Positions 35,265 to 44,140 of a stretch of DNA of 64,000 nt are shown here, piece by piece. Each line of letters opens with the position of its first letter. The first letter of the stretch is position 1. The position numbers were made by a program, and so were the translations under genes. Source of the DNA: Pseudomonas sp. WS 5079 (GTDB lineage Bacteria; Pseudomonadota; Gammaproteobacteria; Pseudomonadales; Pseudomonadaceae); contig NZ_JAAQWN010000013.1 in NCBI RefSeq assembly GCF_012985465.1, forward strand, positions 1-64,000, given 5' to 3'. The notes beneath the pieces were generated by a model that saw only the letters and a program-made list of their open reading frames with translations, did not search any database and had not been told where the DNA came from.

Positions 35265-36710
35265 ATGAAGCTCTCTCGTCTGCGCGCCGACGCCCTGGCC
35301 GGACTCACCACGTCTTTTGCCTTGTTGCCCGAATGCATCGCCTTTGCCCTGGTAGCCCACCTCAACCCGCTGATGGGACTGTATGGCGCCTTTATCATCT
35401 GCACCTTGACCGCGTTGTTCGGCGGCCGGCCGGGGATGGTCTCGGGGGCGGCTGGGTCGATGGCGGTGGTGATCGTCGCGCTGGTGGTGCAACACGGGGT
35501 GGAGTACCTGCTGGCGACGGTGGTGCTCGGCGGCCTGATCATGATTGCCTTCGGCCTGCTGCGCCTGGGCAAGTTGGTGCGCATGGTGCCGCACCCGGTG
35601 ATGCTCGGTTTCGTCAACGGCCTGGCGATCATCATCGCCCTGGCGCAACTGGAGCATTTCAAAAGCGCTGAGGCCTGGCTCAGCGGCACGCCGTTGTATG
35701 TGATGACGGGGTTGGTGGCGGCGACCATGGCCATCGTCTACCTGCTGCCCCGCCTGACCCGCGCGGTGCCGCCGGCGCTGGTGGCGATTCTTGGTGTGGG
35801 GCTTGCGGTGTACCTGCTGGGCTTGCCCACTCGCACGCTGGGCGACATGGCCCACATCGCCGGCGGCCTGCCGACGTTTGCCCTGCCGCAGATCCCCTGG
35901 ACCCTGCAAACCCTGGGCATCATCGCGCCTTATGCGTGTTTGATGGCCATGGTCGGGCTACTGGAAACCTTGCTGACCCTCAACCTCACCGACGAAATCA
36001 CCGAGACCCGTGGCTACCCCGACCGCGAAAGCGTGGCCCTGGGCGCGGCGAACATGGTCAGCGGGGTGTTTGGCGGCATGGGCGGCTGCGCGATGATCGG
36101 GCAGACGGTGATCAACCTCAGCTCGGGCGGGCGCGGGCGGTTTTCCGGGGTGTTTGCCGGGGTGATGATCCTGCTGTTTATTTTGTTCCTGTCGCCGCTG
36201 ATCGAGCGCATTCCCCTGGCGGCGCTGGTGGGGGTGATGTTCGTGGTGTCCCAGCAGACCTTTGCCTGGGCGTCGCTACGGGTGATCAACAAGGTGCCGC
36301 TCAATGATGTGCTGGTGATCATCGCGGTGACGGTGATCACGGTGTTCACCGACCTGGCCACGGCGGTGCTGTGCGGGATTGTGATTGCCGCGCTCAACTT
36401 TGCCTGGCAACAGGCGCGGGAGCTGTACGCCGATGAACATCTGGAGGCCGATGGCAGCAAGCTCTATCGCCTGCACGGCACCTTGTTCTTTGCCTCGACC
36501 ACACCGTTCCTGAACCAGTTCGACCCGGCCAACGATCCGGCCCAGGTAACGCTGGACTGCCGGCACCTGAGCTTTGTCGACTACTCCGCCATCGCCGCGT
36601 TGATGACCTTGCGCGAGCGCTACGCCAAGGCCGGCAAGCACCTGCGGGTGCTGCACTTGTCGGAGCGCTGCAAGAAACTGCTCAAGCGTGCGCGGGTGCA
36701 GCACGACTGA
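35265..36710 (+). CDS. SulP-family anion transporter with STAS domain
   Basis: A 481-residue inner-membrane carrier of the SulP (SLC26-like) family, which moves sulfate, bicarbonate or other anions, often with Na+ or H+. About 11-12 helices are seen from the start. The early ALAGLTTSFALLPECIAFAL region is the family's pore-helix signature. A C-terminal STAS domain (about residues 395-481) contains VTLDCRHLSFVDYSAIAALM. The ATG at 35265 is chosen; an in-frame start at 35160 lies in the REPIN. No Shine-Dalgarno is obvious. The substrate cannot be told from sequence. Confidence 0.87.
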   Translation: MKLSRLRADALAGLTTSFALLPECIAFALVAHLNPLMGLYGAFIICTLTALFGGRPGMVSGAAGSMAVVIVALVVQHGVEYLLATVVLGGLIMIAFGLLRLGKLVRMVPHPVMLGFVNGLAIIIALAQLEHFKSAEAWLSGTPLYVMTGLVAATMAIVYLLPRLTRAVPPALVAILGVGLAVYLLGLPTRTLGDMAHIAGGLPTFALPQIPWTLQTLGIIAPYACLMAMVGLLETLLTLNLTDEITETRGYPDRESVALGAANMVSGVFGGMGGCAMIGQTVINLSSGGRGRFSGVFAGVMILLFILFLSPLIERIPLAALVGVMFVVSQQTFAWASLRVINKVPLNDVLVIIAVTVITVFTDLATAVLCGIVIAALNFAWQQARELYADEHLEADGSKLYRLHGTLFFASTTPFLNQFDPANDPAQVTLDCRHLSFVDYSAIAALMTLRERYAKAGKHLRVLHLSERCKKLLKRARVQHD

Positions 36711-36733
36711 TCCTGGCGGGATAGGCGAGGGGG

Positions 36734-37114
36734 TTAGGGGCCGACGAGGTTTTCCAGTTCCTCGGCGCGGGTCTGGGTCATGTCCAGCACACAGCCGGAG
36801 CCGTTGACCTGATCGATGCTGGCGCCGGTCGCGGAGCCGACGAAGGCGCAATTGGCATCGCGGTATTTGATCCACAGGCGTTGCACATCCTGCAGTTGTT
36901 GCTTGCGCTGGCCCTGGGCATCCAGCGCGGCTTGATAGGCGTTGTTCAGGCGCTGGTCCTGAATCCTGGTTTGTTCGACGTTGCAACTGACCATCGCCGC
37001 CGTGGTGTTGGCGGCGTCCAGGCATTTTTGCAGGGCCGGGCTGCTGTCGGCGGCCACTGCGGCGCCGCACAAGGCCAGCCACAGCGTGCTGGCGGTGAAA
37101 GTTCTCAGGTTCAT
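36734..37114 (-). CDS. secreted LprI/DUF1311-family protein
   Basis: A 126-residue exported protein. The signal peptide MNLRTFTASTLWLALCGAAVA ends near residue 21. The mature part is a DUF1311 (LprI-like) domain with LQKCLD, SCNVEQTRIQDQRLNNAYQA, the central WIKYRDANCAF motif, and a final Cys in GSGCVLD. The four cysteines should form two disulfides. Some family members inhibit lysozyme; that role is possible here but not shown. It is convergent with the SulP gene, 23 bases apart. Confidence 0.85.
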   Translation of the reverse strand: MNLRTFTASTLWLALCGAAVAADSSPALQKCLDAANTTAAMVSCNVEQTRIQDQRLNNAYQAALDAQGQRKQQLQDVQRLWIKYRDANCAFVGSATGASIDQVNGSGCVLDMTQTRAEELENLVGP

Positions 37115-37270
37115 CTTGGGCTTCCTGGCGGTTATTGGGTTGCAGTTTAGGCCAGCAGTCTAGTTTCCCGTATCTGCTCTGTGCTGCATGTAAGAACTAT
37201 CCCCCGATTTTCATCCTGGCTCTGCGGGCATGTCCCAAAGCGACAGCGCTTACCTGTGGGCGAAAATTAC

Positions 37271-37287
37271 TTTCATAAAATTTGAAA
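37271..37287. promoter_or_regulatory. candidate RpiR operator before gntP
   Basis: TTTCA-TAAAATT-TGAAA is a perfect 5-bp inverted repeat with a 7-base AT-rich centre, 67 bases before the gntP start. RpiR/HexR-type proteins bind 17-bp palindromes of this shape, and an rpiR gene follows gntP. Confidence 0.5.
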
Positions 37288-37354
37288 ACCTTCCTCGGTA
37301 ATGATTTATGAGTTTCACAACCAATTCGACGTGACCCTTTCCGAGGAGTACCGC

Positions 37355-38704
37355 ATGGCCGCATCACCGGGCGTCTGGCTGTTGGCATACGCTGCCATCG
37401 CCATCATTGCATTGATCGTGCTGATTGCACGTTACCGGCTCAACCCGTTTATCGTCATCACCCTGGTATCCATCGGCCTGGCGCTGCTGGCCGGGATGCC
37501 GGCGGATACGATCATGGGTTCCTACGAGGCGGGCGTCGGCAAGACCCTGGGGCATATCGCACTGGTGGTGGCCCTGGGCACGATGCTCGGCAAGATGATG
37601 GCCGAATCCGGCGGCGCCGAGCAGGTGGCGCGCACCCTGATCAACCGTTTCGGCGAGCGCAATGCCCACTGGGCCATGGTGTGCATTGCCTTCCTGGTGG
37701 GGCTGCCGCTGTTTTTCGAGGTCGGTTTTGTACTACTGGTGCCGATTGCCTTTACCGTGGCCCGGCGCGTGGGCGTGTCGATCCTGATGGTCGGCCTGCC
37801 GATGGTCGCCGGCCTGTCGGTGGTGCATGCCCTGGTGCCGCCGCACCCGGCGGCGATGATGGCGGTGCTGGCGTATAACGCCTCGGTCGGGCAAACCGTG
37901 CTGTATGCGATTTTGATCGGCATCCCCACCGCGATCATCGCCGGCCCGGTGTACGCCAAGTTCATCGTGCCGCGCATCCATTTGCCCGCCGAAAACCCGC
38001 TGGAGCGCCAGTTCATCGAGCGCGAGCCGCGCACCCGCCTGCCCAGTTTCGGCCTGACCATGGGCACCATCCTGTTGCCGGTGGTGCTGATGATGATCGG
38101 CGGTTGGGCCAACCTGATCTCCACGCCTGGCAGCGGCTTCAACCAGTTCCTGTTGTTTATCGGCAACTCGGTGATCGCCTTGCTGGTAGCGACCCTGGTC
38201 AGTTTTTGGACCCTGGGCCTGGCCCAGGGCTTCAACCGCGAGTCGATCCTCAAGTTCACCAATGAATGCCTGGCGCCGACCGCCAGCATCACCCTGCTGG
38301 TGGGCGCGGGCGGCGGCTTGAACCGGATCCTGGTAGATGCCGGCGTGACCCATGAAATCCTCGGCATGGCCAATGCCTTCAACCTGTCGCCGCTGGTGAT
38401 GGGCTGGTTGTTCGCTGCATTGATGCGCATTGCCACCGGCTCGGCGACCGTGGCCATGACCACCGCGTCGGGCGTTGTCGCCCCCGTGGCCCTGGGCCTG
38501 GGTTACCCACACCCGGAATTGCTGGTGCTGGCGACCGGTGCCGGTTCGGTGATCTTTTCCCACGTCAACGACGGCGGCTTCTGGCTGATCAAGGAATACT
38601 TCAATATGACGGTGATCCAGACCTTCAAGACCTGGACCGTACTGGAGACTTTGATTTCAGTGGTCGCCTTCGGCCTGACCTACGGCCTGTCTCTTGTTTT
38701 ATGA
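37355..38704 (+). CDS. GntP-family proton symporter
   Basis: A 449-residue inner-membrane carrier of the GntP family (gluconate, D-serine and related acids). About 12 helices are seen. Family-typical stretches include RYRLNPFIVITLVSIGLALL and GTMLGKMMAESGGAEQVART near residues 69-88, and the central FFEVGFVLLVPIAF. The ATG at 37355 has GAGGAG upstream; in-frame codons further up are not needed. It is first in a set with an RpiR regulator and a D-aminoacylase, so the likely cargo is a D-amino acid or its N-acyl form rather than gluconate. That is an inference. Confidence 0.88.
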   Translation: MAASPGVWLLAYAAIAIIALIVLIARYRLNPFIVITLVSIGLALLAGMPADTIMGSYEAGVGKTLGHIALVVALGTMLGKMMAESGGAEQVARTLINRFGERNAHWAMVCIAFLVGLPLFFEVGFVLLVPIAFTVARRVGVSILMVGLPMVAGLSVVHALVPPHPAAMMAVLAYNASVGQTVLYAILIGIPTAIIAGPVYAKFIVPRIHLPAENPLERQFIEREPRTRLPSFGLTMGTILLPVVLMMIGGWANLISTPGSGFNQFLLFIGNSVIALLVATLVSFWTLGLAQGFNRESILKFTNECLAPTASITLLVGAGGGLNRILVDAGVTHEILGMANAFNLSPLVMGWLFAALMRIATGSATVAMTTASGVVAPVALGLGYPHPELLVLATGAGSVIFSHVNDGGFWLIKEYFNMTVIQTFKTWTVLETLISVVAFGLTYGLSLVL

Positions 38705-38730
38705 GCCTCATCCTGTAACCCGGAGACCCC

Positions 38731-39591
38731 ATGGACATCCTCTACCAGATCCGCGCCCGCCAGGATTCCTTCAGCGCTGGCGAAGGGCGTATCGCCCGGC
38801 TGATGCTCGATGATGTGGGTTTTGCCGCATCCGCCAGCCTGGAAGAGCTGTCCCAGCGGGCAGAGGTCAGCACCGCCACCTTGTCGCGCTTTGCCCGCAG
38901 CGTCGGTTGCCGCGACTTGCGCGACCTGCGCCTGCAACTGGCCCAGGCCAGTGGCGTGGGCAGCCGTTTTCTGGACCCGGCGGGGTTGCCCGAGCAGTCG
39001 GCGTTTCATCGCCAGATCCTCGGTGATATCGAAGCGACGTTGCGCCAGCACCTGTCGGGCTTCAACCAGGCCGGGTTTGTCGATGCGGTGAACCTGCTGG
39101 GCAAGGCGCGGATGATCCACGCGTTTGGCATGGGCGGCCCGTCGAGCCTGTGCAGTGAAGAGTTGCAGGTGCGCCTGGTACGCCTGGGCTACCCGATTGC
39201 CGCCTGCCGCGACCCGGTGATGATGCGGGTCACGGCCGCCACGTTGAGCGCCGAACACGCCCTGATTGTCTGCTCCCTCACCGGCCTGACGCCCGAGCTG
39301 CTGGGCGTGGTGGAACTGGCCCGCAACTATGGCGCGCGGGTCGTCGCCATCACCCTGGCCGACTCGCCATTGGCGCAGTTGGCTGACGTACTGCTGCCGC
39401 TGCAACCAGCGGAAACCAGTTTTATCTACAAACCCACAGCGGCGCGCTACGGCATGTTGCTGGCCATCGATTTACTCGCCACCGAACTGGCCCTGGCCAT
39501 GCCGGACGACAACCAGGAACGCCTGCGCCGGATCAAGCTGGCCCTGGACGACTATCGCGGCGGCCCTGACAGCCTGCCGCTTGGAGATTGA
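38731..39591 (+). CDS. RpiR-family regulator (HTH + SIS)
   Basis: A 286-residue regulator with an N-terminal RpiR helix-turn-helix (about residues 1-77, including LEELSQRAEVSTATLSRFAR) and a C-terminal SIS domain from about 125. SIS domains usually sense sugar phosphates. It lies between gntP (26 bases upstream) and the D-aminoacylase gene (1 base downstream), so it probably controls this operon. The GC-rich coding matches its neighbours. Confidence 0.9.
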   Translation: MDILYQIRARQDSFSAGEGRIARLMLDDVGFAASASLEELSQRAEVSTATLSRFARSVGCRDLRDLRLQLAQASGVGSRFLDPAGLPEQSAFHRQILGDIEATLRQHLSGFNQAGFVDAVNLLGKARMIHAFGMGGPSSLCSEELQVRLVRLGYPIAACRDPVMMRVTAATLSAEHALIVCSLTGLTPELLGVVELARNYGARVVAITLADSPLAQLADVLLPLQPAETSFIYKPTAARYGMLLAIDLLATELALAMPDDNQERLRRIKLALDDYRGGPDSLPLGD

Positions 39592-39592
39592 A

Positions 39593-41056
39593 ATGAAGTA
39601 CCACACGCTGATTCGCCAGGCGCTGATCATTGATGGCAGCAACACGCCGGGGTATCTCGCCGACGTGGGGCTGCGCGAGGGGCGGATCGAGAAAATCGGC
39701 GACTTGTCGGCCGCCCGGGGCGAGCATGAGATCGAGGCCAATGGCCGCGTACTGGCACCGGGTTTTATCGACGTGCACACCCACGACGACACCGTGGTGA
39801 TCCGCCAGCCGCAGATGCTGCCCAAGCTCAGCCAGGGCGTGACCACGGTGATTGTCGGCAACTGCGGCATCAGCGCCGCGCCGGTCAGCCTGCGTGGTGC
39901 CCCACCGGACCCGATGAACCTGCTGGGCAAGGCCGAGGCGTTCGCCTATCCGCGTTTCCTCGATTACCGCGCGGCGGTGGAAAACGCTCACCCGGCTCTC
40001 AACGTCGCGGCATTGATTGGCCATACCGCTTTGCGCAGCAACCATATGGACGACCTGCACCGCACCGCCACCGCCACCGAAATCGCGGCGATGCGCGAGC
40101 AACTGCAGGAAAGCCTGGCGGCGGGCGCCCTCGGCTTATCCACAGGCCTGGCCTACGCCAGCGCGTTCAGCGCCGACACCGACGAAGTGCTGCAACTGAG
40201 TGAAGAGCTGACGGCGTTTGGCGCCGTGTACACCACCCATCTGCGCAGTGAGTTCGAGCCGGTGCTGGAGGCCATGGACGAGGCGTTTCTGATCGGCCGC
40301 CACGCCAAGGCACCGGTGATCATTTCCCACCTCAAATGTGCCGGCGCCGGCAACTGGGGGCGTAGTCCACAGCTGCTGGCGTCCCTGGAGCAGGCGGCGA
40401 AGAGCCACCCGGTGGGTTGCGATTGTTATCCCTATGCCGCCAGTTCCTCGACCCTGGACCTCAAGCAAGTCACCGATGCATTTCCCATCACCATCACCTG
40501 GTCGACGCCGCACCCGCAAGTGGGCGGGCGCGATCTGCAGGACATCGCCGCCGAGTGGGGCGTATCCCTGATGGACGCCGCCCGCCGCCTGCAACCGGCG
40601 GGGGCGGTCTATTACGGCATGGATGAGGCCGATGTGCAGCGTATCCTCGCCCATCCACTGTCGATGGTCGGCTCCGATGGATTGCCGGAAGACCCGTTCC
40701 CCCATCCGCGCTTGTGGGGCGCATTTCCACGGGTGCTCGGACATTTCAGCCGCGACCTGGGACTGTTCCCGCTGCACACAGCCGTACACAAAATGACCGG
40801 CCTGTCGGCCGCGCGCTTTGGCCTGGCCGAGCGTGGCGAAATCCGCGAGGGGCATTGGGCTGACCTTGTGCTGTTCGACCCGTTGCGGGTAAGGGATGTG
40901 GCGGACTTCAAGGACCCGCAACGTGCCGCCGAGGGGATTGATGGGGTGTGGGTCAATGGTGTGTTGAGCTACTGCGAGGGGCAGGCGAATGGTCACAGGG
41001 CCGGGCGCTTCCTGGCGCGTAGCGGGGATTTGCGGCGGGGTTTTGCCCAGGTGTGA
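39593..41056 (+). CDS. D-aminoacylase / N-acyl-D-amino acid deacylase
   Basis: A 487-residue amidohydrolase-superfamily enzyme that releases free D-amino acids from N-acyl-D-amino acids. The metal-binding GFIDVHTHDD is near residues 58-67. GVTTVIVGNCGISAAP near 81-96 carries the Cys ligand seen in D-aminoacylases. ISHLKCAG near 244-251 carries the His and Lys positions, and VGSDGLPEDPFPHPRLWG near 359-376 the catalytic Asp. GGAG lies before the ATG at 39593, next to the rpiR stop. With GntP and RpiR it makes a small uptake and cleavage set. Confidence 0.93.
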   Translation: MKYHTLIRQALIIDGSNTPGYLADVGLREGRIEKIGDLSAARGEHEIEANGRVLAPGFIDVHTHDDTVVIRQPQMLPKLSQGVTTVIVGNCGISAAPVSLRGAPPDPMNLLGKAEAFAYPRFLDYRAAVENAHPALNVAALIGHTALRSNHMDDLHRTATATEIAAMREQLQESLAAGALGLSTGLAYASAFSADTDEVLQLSEELTAFGAVYTTHLRSEFEPVLEAMDEAFLIGRHAKAPVIISHLKCAGAGNWGRSPQLLASLEQAAKSHPVGCDCYPYAASSSTLDLKQVTDAFPITITWSTPHPQVGGRDLQDIAAEWGVSLMDAARRLQPAGAVYYGMDEADVQRILAHPLSMVGSDGLPEDPFPHPRLWGAFPRVLGHFSRDLGLFPLHTAVHKMTGLSAARFGLAERGEIREGHWADLVLFDPLRVRDVADFKDPQRAAEGIDGVWVNGVLSYCEGQANGHRAGRFLARSGDLRRGFAQV

Positions 41057-41163
41057 TCGGCCGTGAGGTGTGTCGGATTGTGGTCAATGAGGGTTTACAA
41101 AAGGTAGGTTGTGACGGTGGAAGCGCTATCTAAGATGGGCAGGACTTCTTACGGAGAGCCTGT

Positions 41164-43620
41164 ATGCCAAATCAATATGATAGCGTCAGTCGTTTCGGTA
41201 ACCCGCCCAACGTTGCGGCCGCGTTGTACGCCAGTGGCCCTGCTGCCAGCATTCATGCGGCGACCGCCAATGCGCTGGCAGCCTTTCCTTTCCCCCGCGA
41301 TACGATCAAAGGCTGGATCCAGGAGAAAGTCTGGAACCTGACCAACCAATGGATCGACCCTGACAAGGTCTACCTGCATAAATTTTCGTCGGCGCACAGC
41401 ACGCACAATCCCAGTGCGGTGACGGGCTGGGAGCACAACGGGGCTCCCGAATCCTCCATGACCCTCACCGAGGCCGTCGCCAGCGATTTTTTCTCGGCGC
41501 AGCGCTATGGCGCTGCCGGGAAGGCCCAGGCGGTAGCCCATTTCCTGTCTTCGAACACAAGCCCGTTCTCCCTGTTTGAAAGTGAAAGCGTCACGGACTT
41601 TTTCAGCCGTCTGGGCCGGTTCGTTCTTGATCGAACCGGGCCTGGCTTCATTTACTCGAAAATTCATGATGATGTACCCAATGCCCGGGAGGCCTGGCGG
41701 GACCTGGATTCAGTCTACGGCCTCTACCTGGATGGCCCGCAAAAGGGCAGCTACAACGCGGACAATCAACTGCGCATGAAGCCCAGCGAGTTGTTGGATT
41801 TGGTGCGCGAGGGCGACTTGCAGAAGAAGGTGATTGCCAAGCTGGACGACTTCTGGACCCAGCACGGCAGCGAGTGGCGCACGCTGGCGAAAAAGCAGTT
41901 TGTAATGCAAGCCCGAGCCGCCCGGAGCCTGAACCAGAAAGATCCCAGCCAGGGCTTGAGCCCGCAGGCGTATGCCAGCGTCATGCAGGCGGCCGCGCCC
42001 AACGTGCCGCTCGAAGGCCCGGTGTCAAAAGAACAGTTACAGGCCGAGGCGGCGCCAGGGCCGGACACCCGGGTGTTGTGCTTCGACATCAATGGCTACC
42101 GCTCCAACAACATCCTGCGGTTTGTCGCGAAGGATGGCAGCGAAACCTTGTATATCCCCGGGGGCCAACCCTCCTTGCTGGCGTTCAAGGACCGTGCCGA
42201 AGTGGACCAGTGGGTACTTGCGCAGAGCAACGACCCGGCGAAGGCCACGGCGCTGGAGGCGCATTTTTCCTTGCGCGATCGCCAGCAGGGGGTATTCGGC
42301 GTCCTGAGTGCCAGCGGTGTGGACAGTACCCTGAAAAAACTAGGTTCTCGTGACCTGGCGGCCAACGACAGCCATATCGACACCCTGAATTACCCTGTCG
42401 GTGGTGATGTGTTTTCCTTCATGGCCAGCCAGACACGTGAGCGCATCAACAACGATGCCGATACCGAAATGAAGTCCAATGCCGAGATGTACAAGGACGA
42501 TGCCCTGGGCCTGTTGCAAGCGGGCAATGCGGTCTTTGCCATCCCGATGGCATTGCTCGGGCCGATTGGCTTCGCGCTTGGCACTGCATTGTTTGGAGCA
42601 CAGGTGGGGCTGGAAATCGACACGGCTGTGCAAGGCGATACCCAGGCCGAGCGCGCGAGTGGCTTGCATGCTGCGGTGATGGACGTGGCGACGATGGGGT
42701 TTTTTCATGCGCTGGGCAAGTCTGTTCCCCTCACTGCCGATCCCGCCGTCGAGGCAGCCTCACCAGCGGGCCAGGGCGAGGCTGCAAACGGCGCGGGAGC
42801 CAGACCTTTTTTCAATTATCGACGAGTGAACGGCAAAATTGGCGTGTTGATGAGCCCCGACGGCCCGCCACGTTTACCTGCGCCGCTGGGGGGCAAGCTG
42901 AATCCTGCGTGGGATCCCTCCATGGAAATTTACCTGCAGTCGGGATCCCGGCGGCCGCAGGTTCAGCCCAGGTATGAGACCCCACAGCCCAGCCCCAAAA
43001 GACCCAGGCTTGACGACTCGGAGGGGGAACTGTCGGAGGATGAGCAGTCGCCACCTTCCGTGGCTTCGGATGCCACTTCATCCGGGGATTACGATCCCTA
43101 TGAGGATAATGTCATCAAGACCAACCCCTTCAAGGCCGGCGTCACCCTGCCTGCCGGTGGGTATTTCAACAGTCGGGGCATGATCGAGCGCACCGACCGG
43201 CCCAAGTTGTATCGCGTCGAAAAGGCCGAGCGCGTGGAGCGCCGGGGGGACCCGTTGGATGTTGGTTTTCGGGACTCAAACTTCTTTTCCGGGCCCGAAA
43301 AAATGATGGATGGCAAGGTGCTGGTGGCCTCTGGTTCCAAGGCCGCGGCCATGCATTTTGGCGAGACAGAGTTCAGCGGCGATTACCATTTGTACGAAAT
43401 CGACAGCCGCGGCATTCCTTCCGTGTCCTTCAATGAAAACATCGACGCCAACCCCCAGTTCGTCGAGGCCCGCCAGTGCGTTGCACCCGGTACCCTTGAG
43501 CGTCTGCGCAACGAGGGGCGCCTGGATCAGTTTGCGGCAAATGCCTATAGGTTCGATGAGGTGCATGTGTCCAATGAGGATCTGTCGAACGCGCGGATCA
43601 CCAAAATCCCCCATGGTTGA
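41164..43620 (+). CDS. DUF6543-type dermonecrotic-toxin-like protein with possible ADP-ribosyltransferase C-terminus
   Basis: An 818-residue protein of the large Pseudomonas 'dermonecrotic toxin domain' type. The N-terminal 400 or so residues include the block around DGSETLYIPGGQPSLLAF, DRAEVDQWVLAQ and HFSLRDRQQGVFG (residues about 325-383). A hydrophobic stretch at about 459-480 (AVFAIPMALLGPIGFALG) follows. Residues 600-640 are a low-complexity linker with PKRPRLDDSEGELSEDEQ. The last 140 residues resemble an ADP-ribosyltransferase fold: LYRV (Arg about 682), ASGSKAAA (Ser about 723) and DEVHVS (Glu 799) would be the R-S-E triad. This ART reading is from motif order only. No signal peptide is present. 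GGAG lies about 6 bases before the ATG. No obvious immunity gene follows. Confidence 0.7.
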   Translation: MPNQYDSVSRFGNPPNVAAALYASGPAASIHAATANALAAFPFPRDTIKGWIQEKVWNLTNQWIDPDKVYLHKFSSAHSTHNPSAVTGWEHNGAPESSMTLTEAVASDFFSAQRYGAAGKAQAVAHFLSSNTSPFSLFESESVTDFFSRLGRFVLDRTGPGFIYSKIHDDVPNAREAWRDLDSVYGLYLDGPQKGSYNADNQLRMKPSELLDLVREGDLQKKVIAKLDDFWTQHGSEWRTLAKKQFVMQARAARSLNQKDPSQGLSPQAYASVMQAAAPNVPLEGPVSKEQLQAEAAPGPDTRVLCFDINGYRSNNILRFVAKDGSETLYIPGGQPSLLAFKDRAEVDQWVLAQSNDPAKATALEAHFSLRDRQQGVFGVLSASGVDSTLKKLGSRDLAANDSHIDTLNYPVGGDVFSFMASQTRERINNDADTEMKSNAEMYKDDALGLLQAGNAVFAIPMALLGPIGFALGTALFGAQVGLEIDTAVQGDTQAERASGLHAAVMDVATMGFFHALGKSVPLTADPAVEAASPAGQGEAANGAGARPFFNYRRVNGKIGVLMSPDGPPRLPAPLGGKLNPAWDPSMEIYLQSGSRRPQVQPRYETPQPSPKRPRLDDSEGELSEDEQSPPSVASDATSSGDYDPYEDNVIKTNPFKAGVTLPAGGYFNSRGMIERTDRPKLYRVEKAERVERRGDPLDVGFRDSNFFSGPEKMMDGKVLVASGSKAAAMHFGETEFSGDYHLYEIDSRGIPSVSFNENIDANPQFVEARQCVAPGTLERLRNEGRLDQFAANAYRFDEVHVSNEDLSNARITKIPHG

Positions 43621-43709
43621 ACGCAGCGTCGTCAGGCATTCACAGTGGACGGGCTATGGGGTAGGGTGATGGCGCCTCAACAGGGAGTATTCTGGATTTG
43701 GAGAGTCTT

Positions 43710-44078
43710 ATGCGGTTAGGAAACGTCACCCCCATCCTGCGGATTTTCGACGAGGCCAAGGCGCTGGAGTTCTACGTCGATTTCCTGGGATTCAAGGTCG
43801 ATTGGCAGCACCGGTTCGAAGCGAATTTTCCGTTGTACCTGCAAGTGTCGTTGGGCGAGTGCGTGCTGCATCTATCCGAGCACCATGGCGATGCATCACC
43901 GGGCGCAGCGGTGCGGATTCAGGCATCAGGGGTGGATGGGTTCCAGCAGCAATTGCAGGCCAAGAATTATCGCTTTGCCAAGCCTGGAGTGGAGGAAACT
44001 CCCTGGGGCTCGCGGGAGATGAGCATCAAGGACCCGTTTGGCAATCGGCTGGTGTTTGTCGAGGAAGGGCAAGCCTGA
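43710..44078 (+). CDS. glyoxalase / bleomycin-resistance fold protein
   Basis: A 122-residue protein of the vicinal-oxygen-chelate fold. It begins LGNVTPILRIFDEAKALEFY and ends with KDPFGNRLVFVEE, the standard start and end of bleomycin-resistance-like members. The ATG at 43710 follows GGAGAG by 6 bases; a TTG at 43698 lies inside that site. Family members bind bleomycin-type drugs or catalyse metal-dependent reactions, and the actual ligand is unknown. It lies 89 bases after the toxin-like gene and is followed by a terminator, so it may be a separate unit. Confidence 0.85.
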   Translation: MRLGNVTPILRIFDEAKALEFYVDFLGFKVDWQHRFEANFPLYLQVSLGECVLHLSEHHGDASPGAAVRIQASGVDGFQQQLQAKNYRFAKPGVEETPWGSREMSIKDPFGNRLVFVEEGQA

Positions 44079-44093
44079 TCGACAAATTTCAGG

Positions 44094-44130
44094 CAATAAA
44101 AAACCGCCTTGGTAGGGCGGTTTTTTATTG
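44094..44130. terminator. terminator after glyoxalase gene
   Basis: CAATAAAAAACCGCC and GGCGGTTTTTTATTG form a 15-bp stem with a 6-base loop (TTGGTA). Both arms carry A/T tracts, so it works in either direction. Confidence 0.93.
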
Positions 44131-44140
44131 CAATCCCAGT

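Noticed and set aside
43710..44078. Glyoxalase-fold gene as immunity protein for the toxin-like gene
   Set aside because: It is a common stand-alone family, with its own ribosome site and an 89-base gap. Nothing but position links the two.
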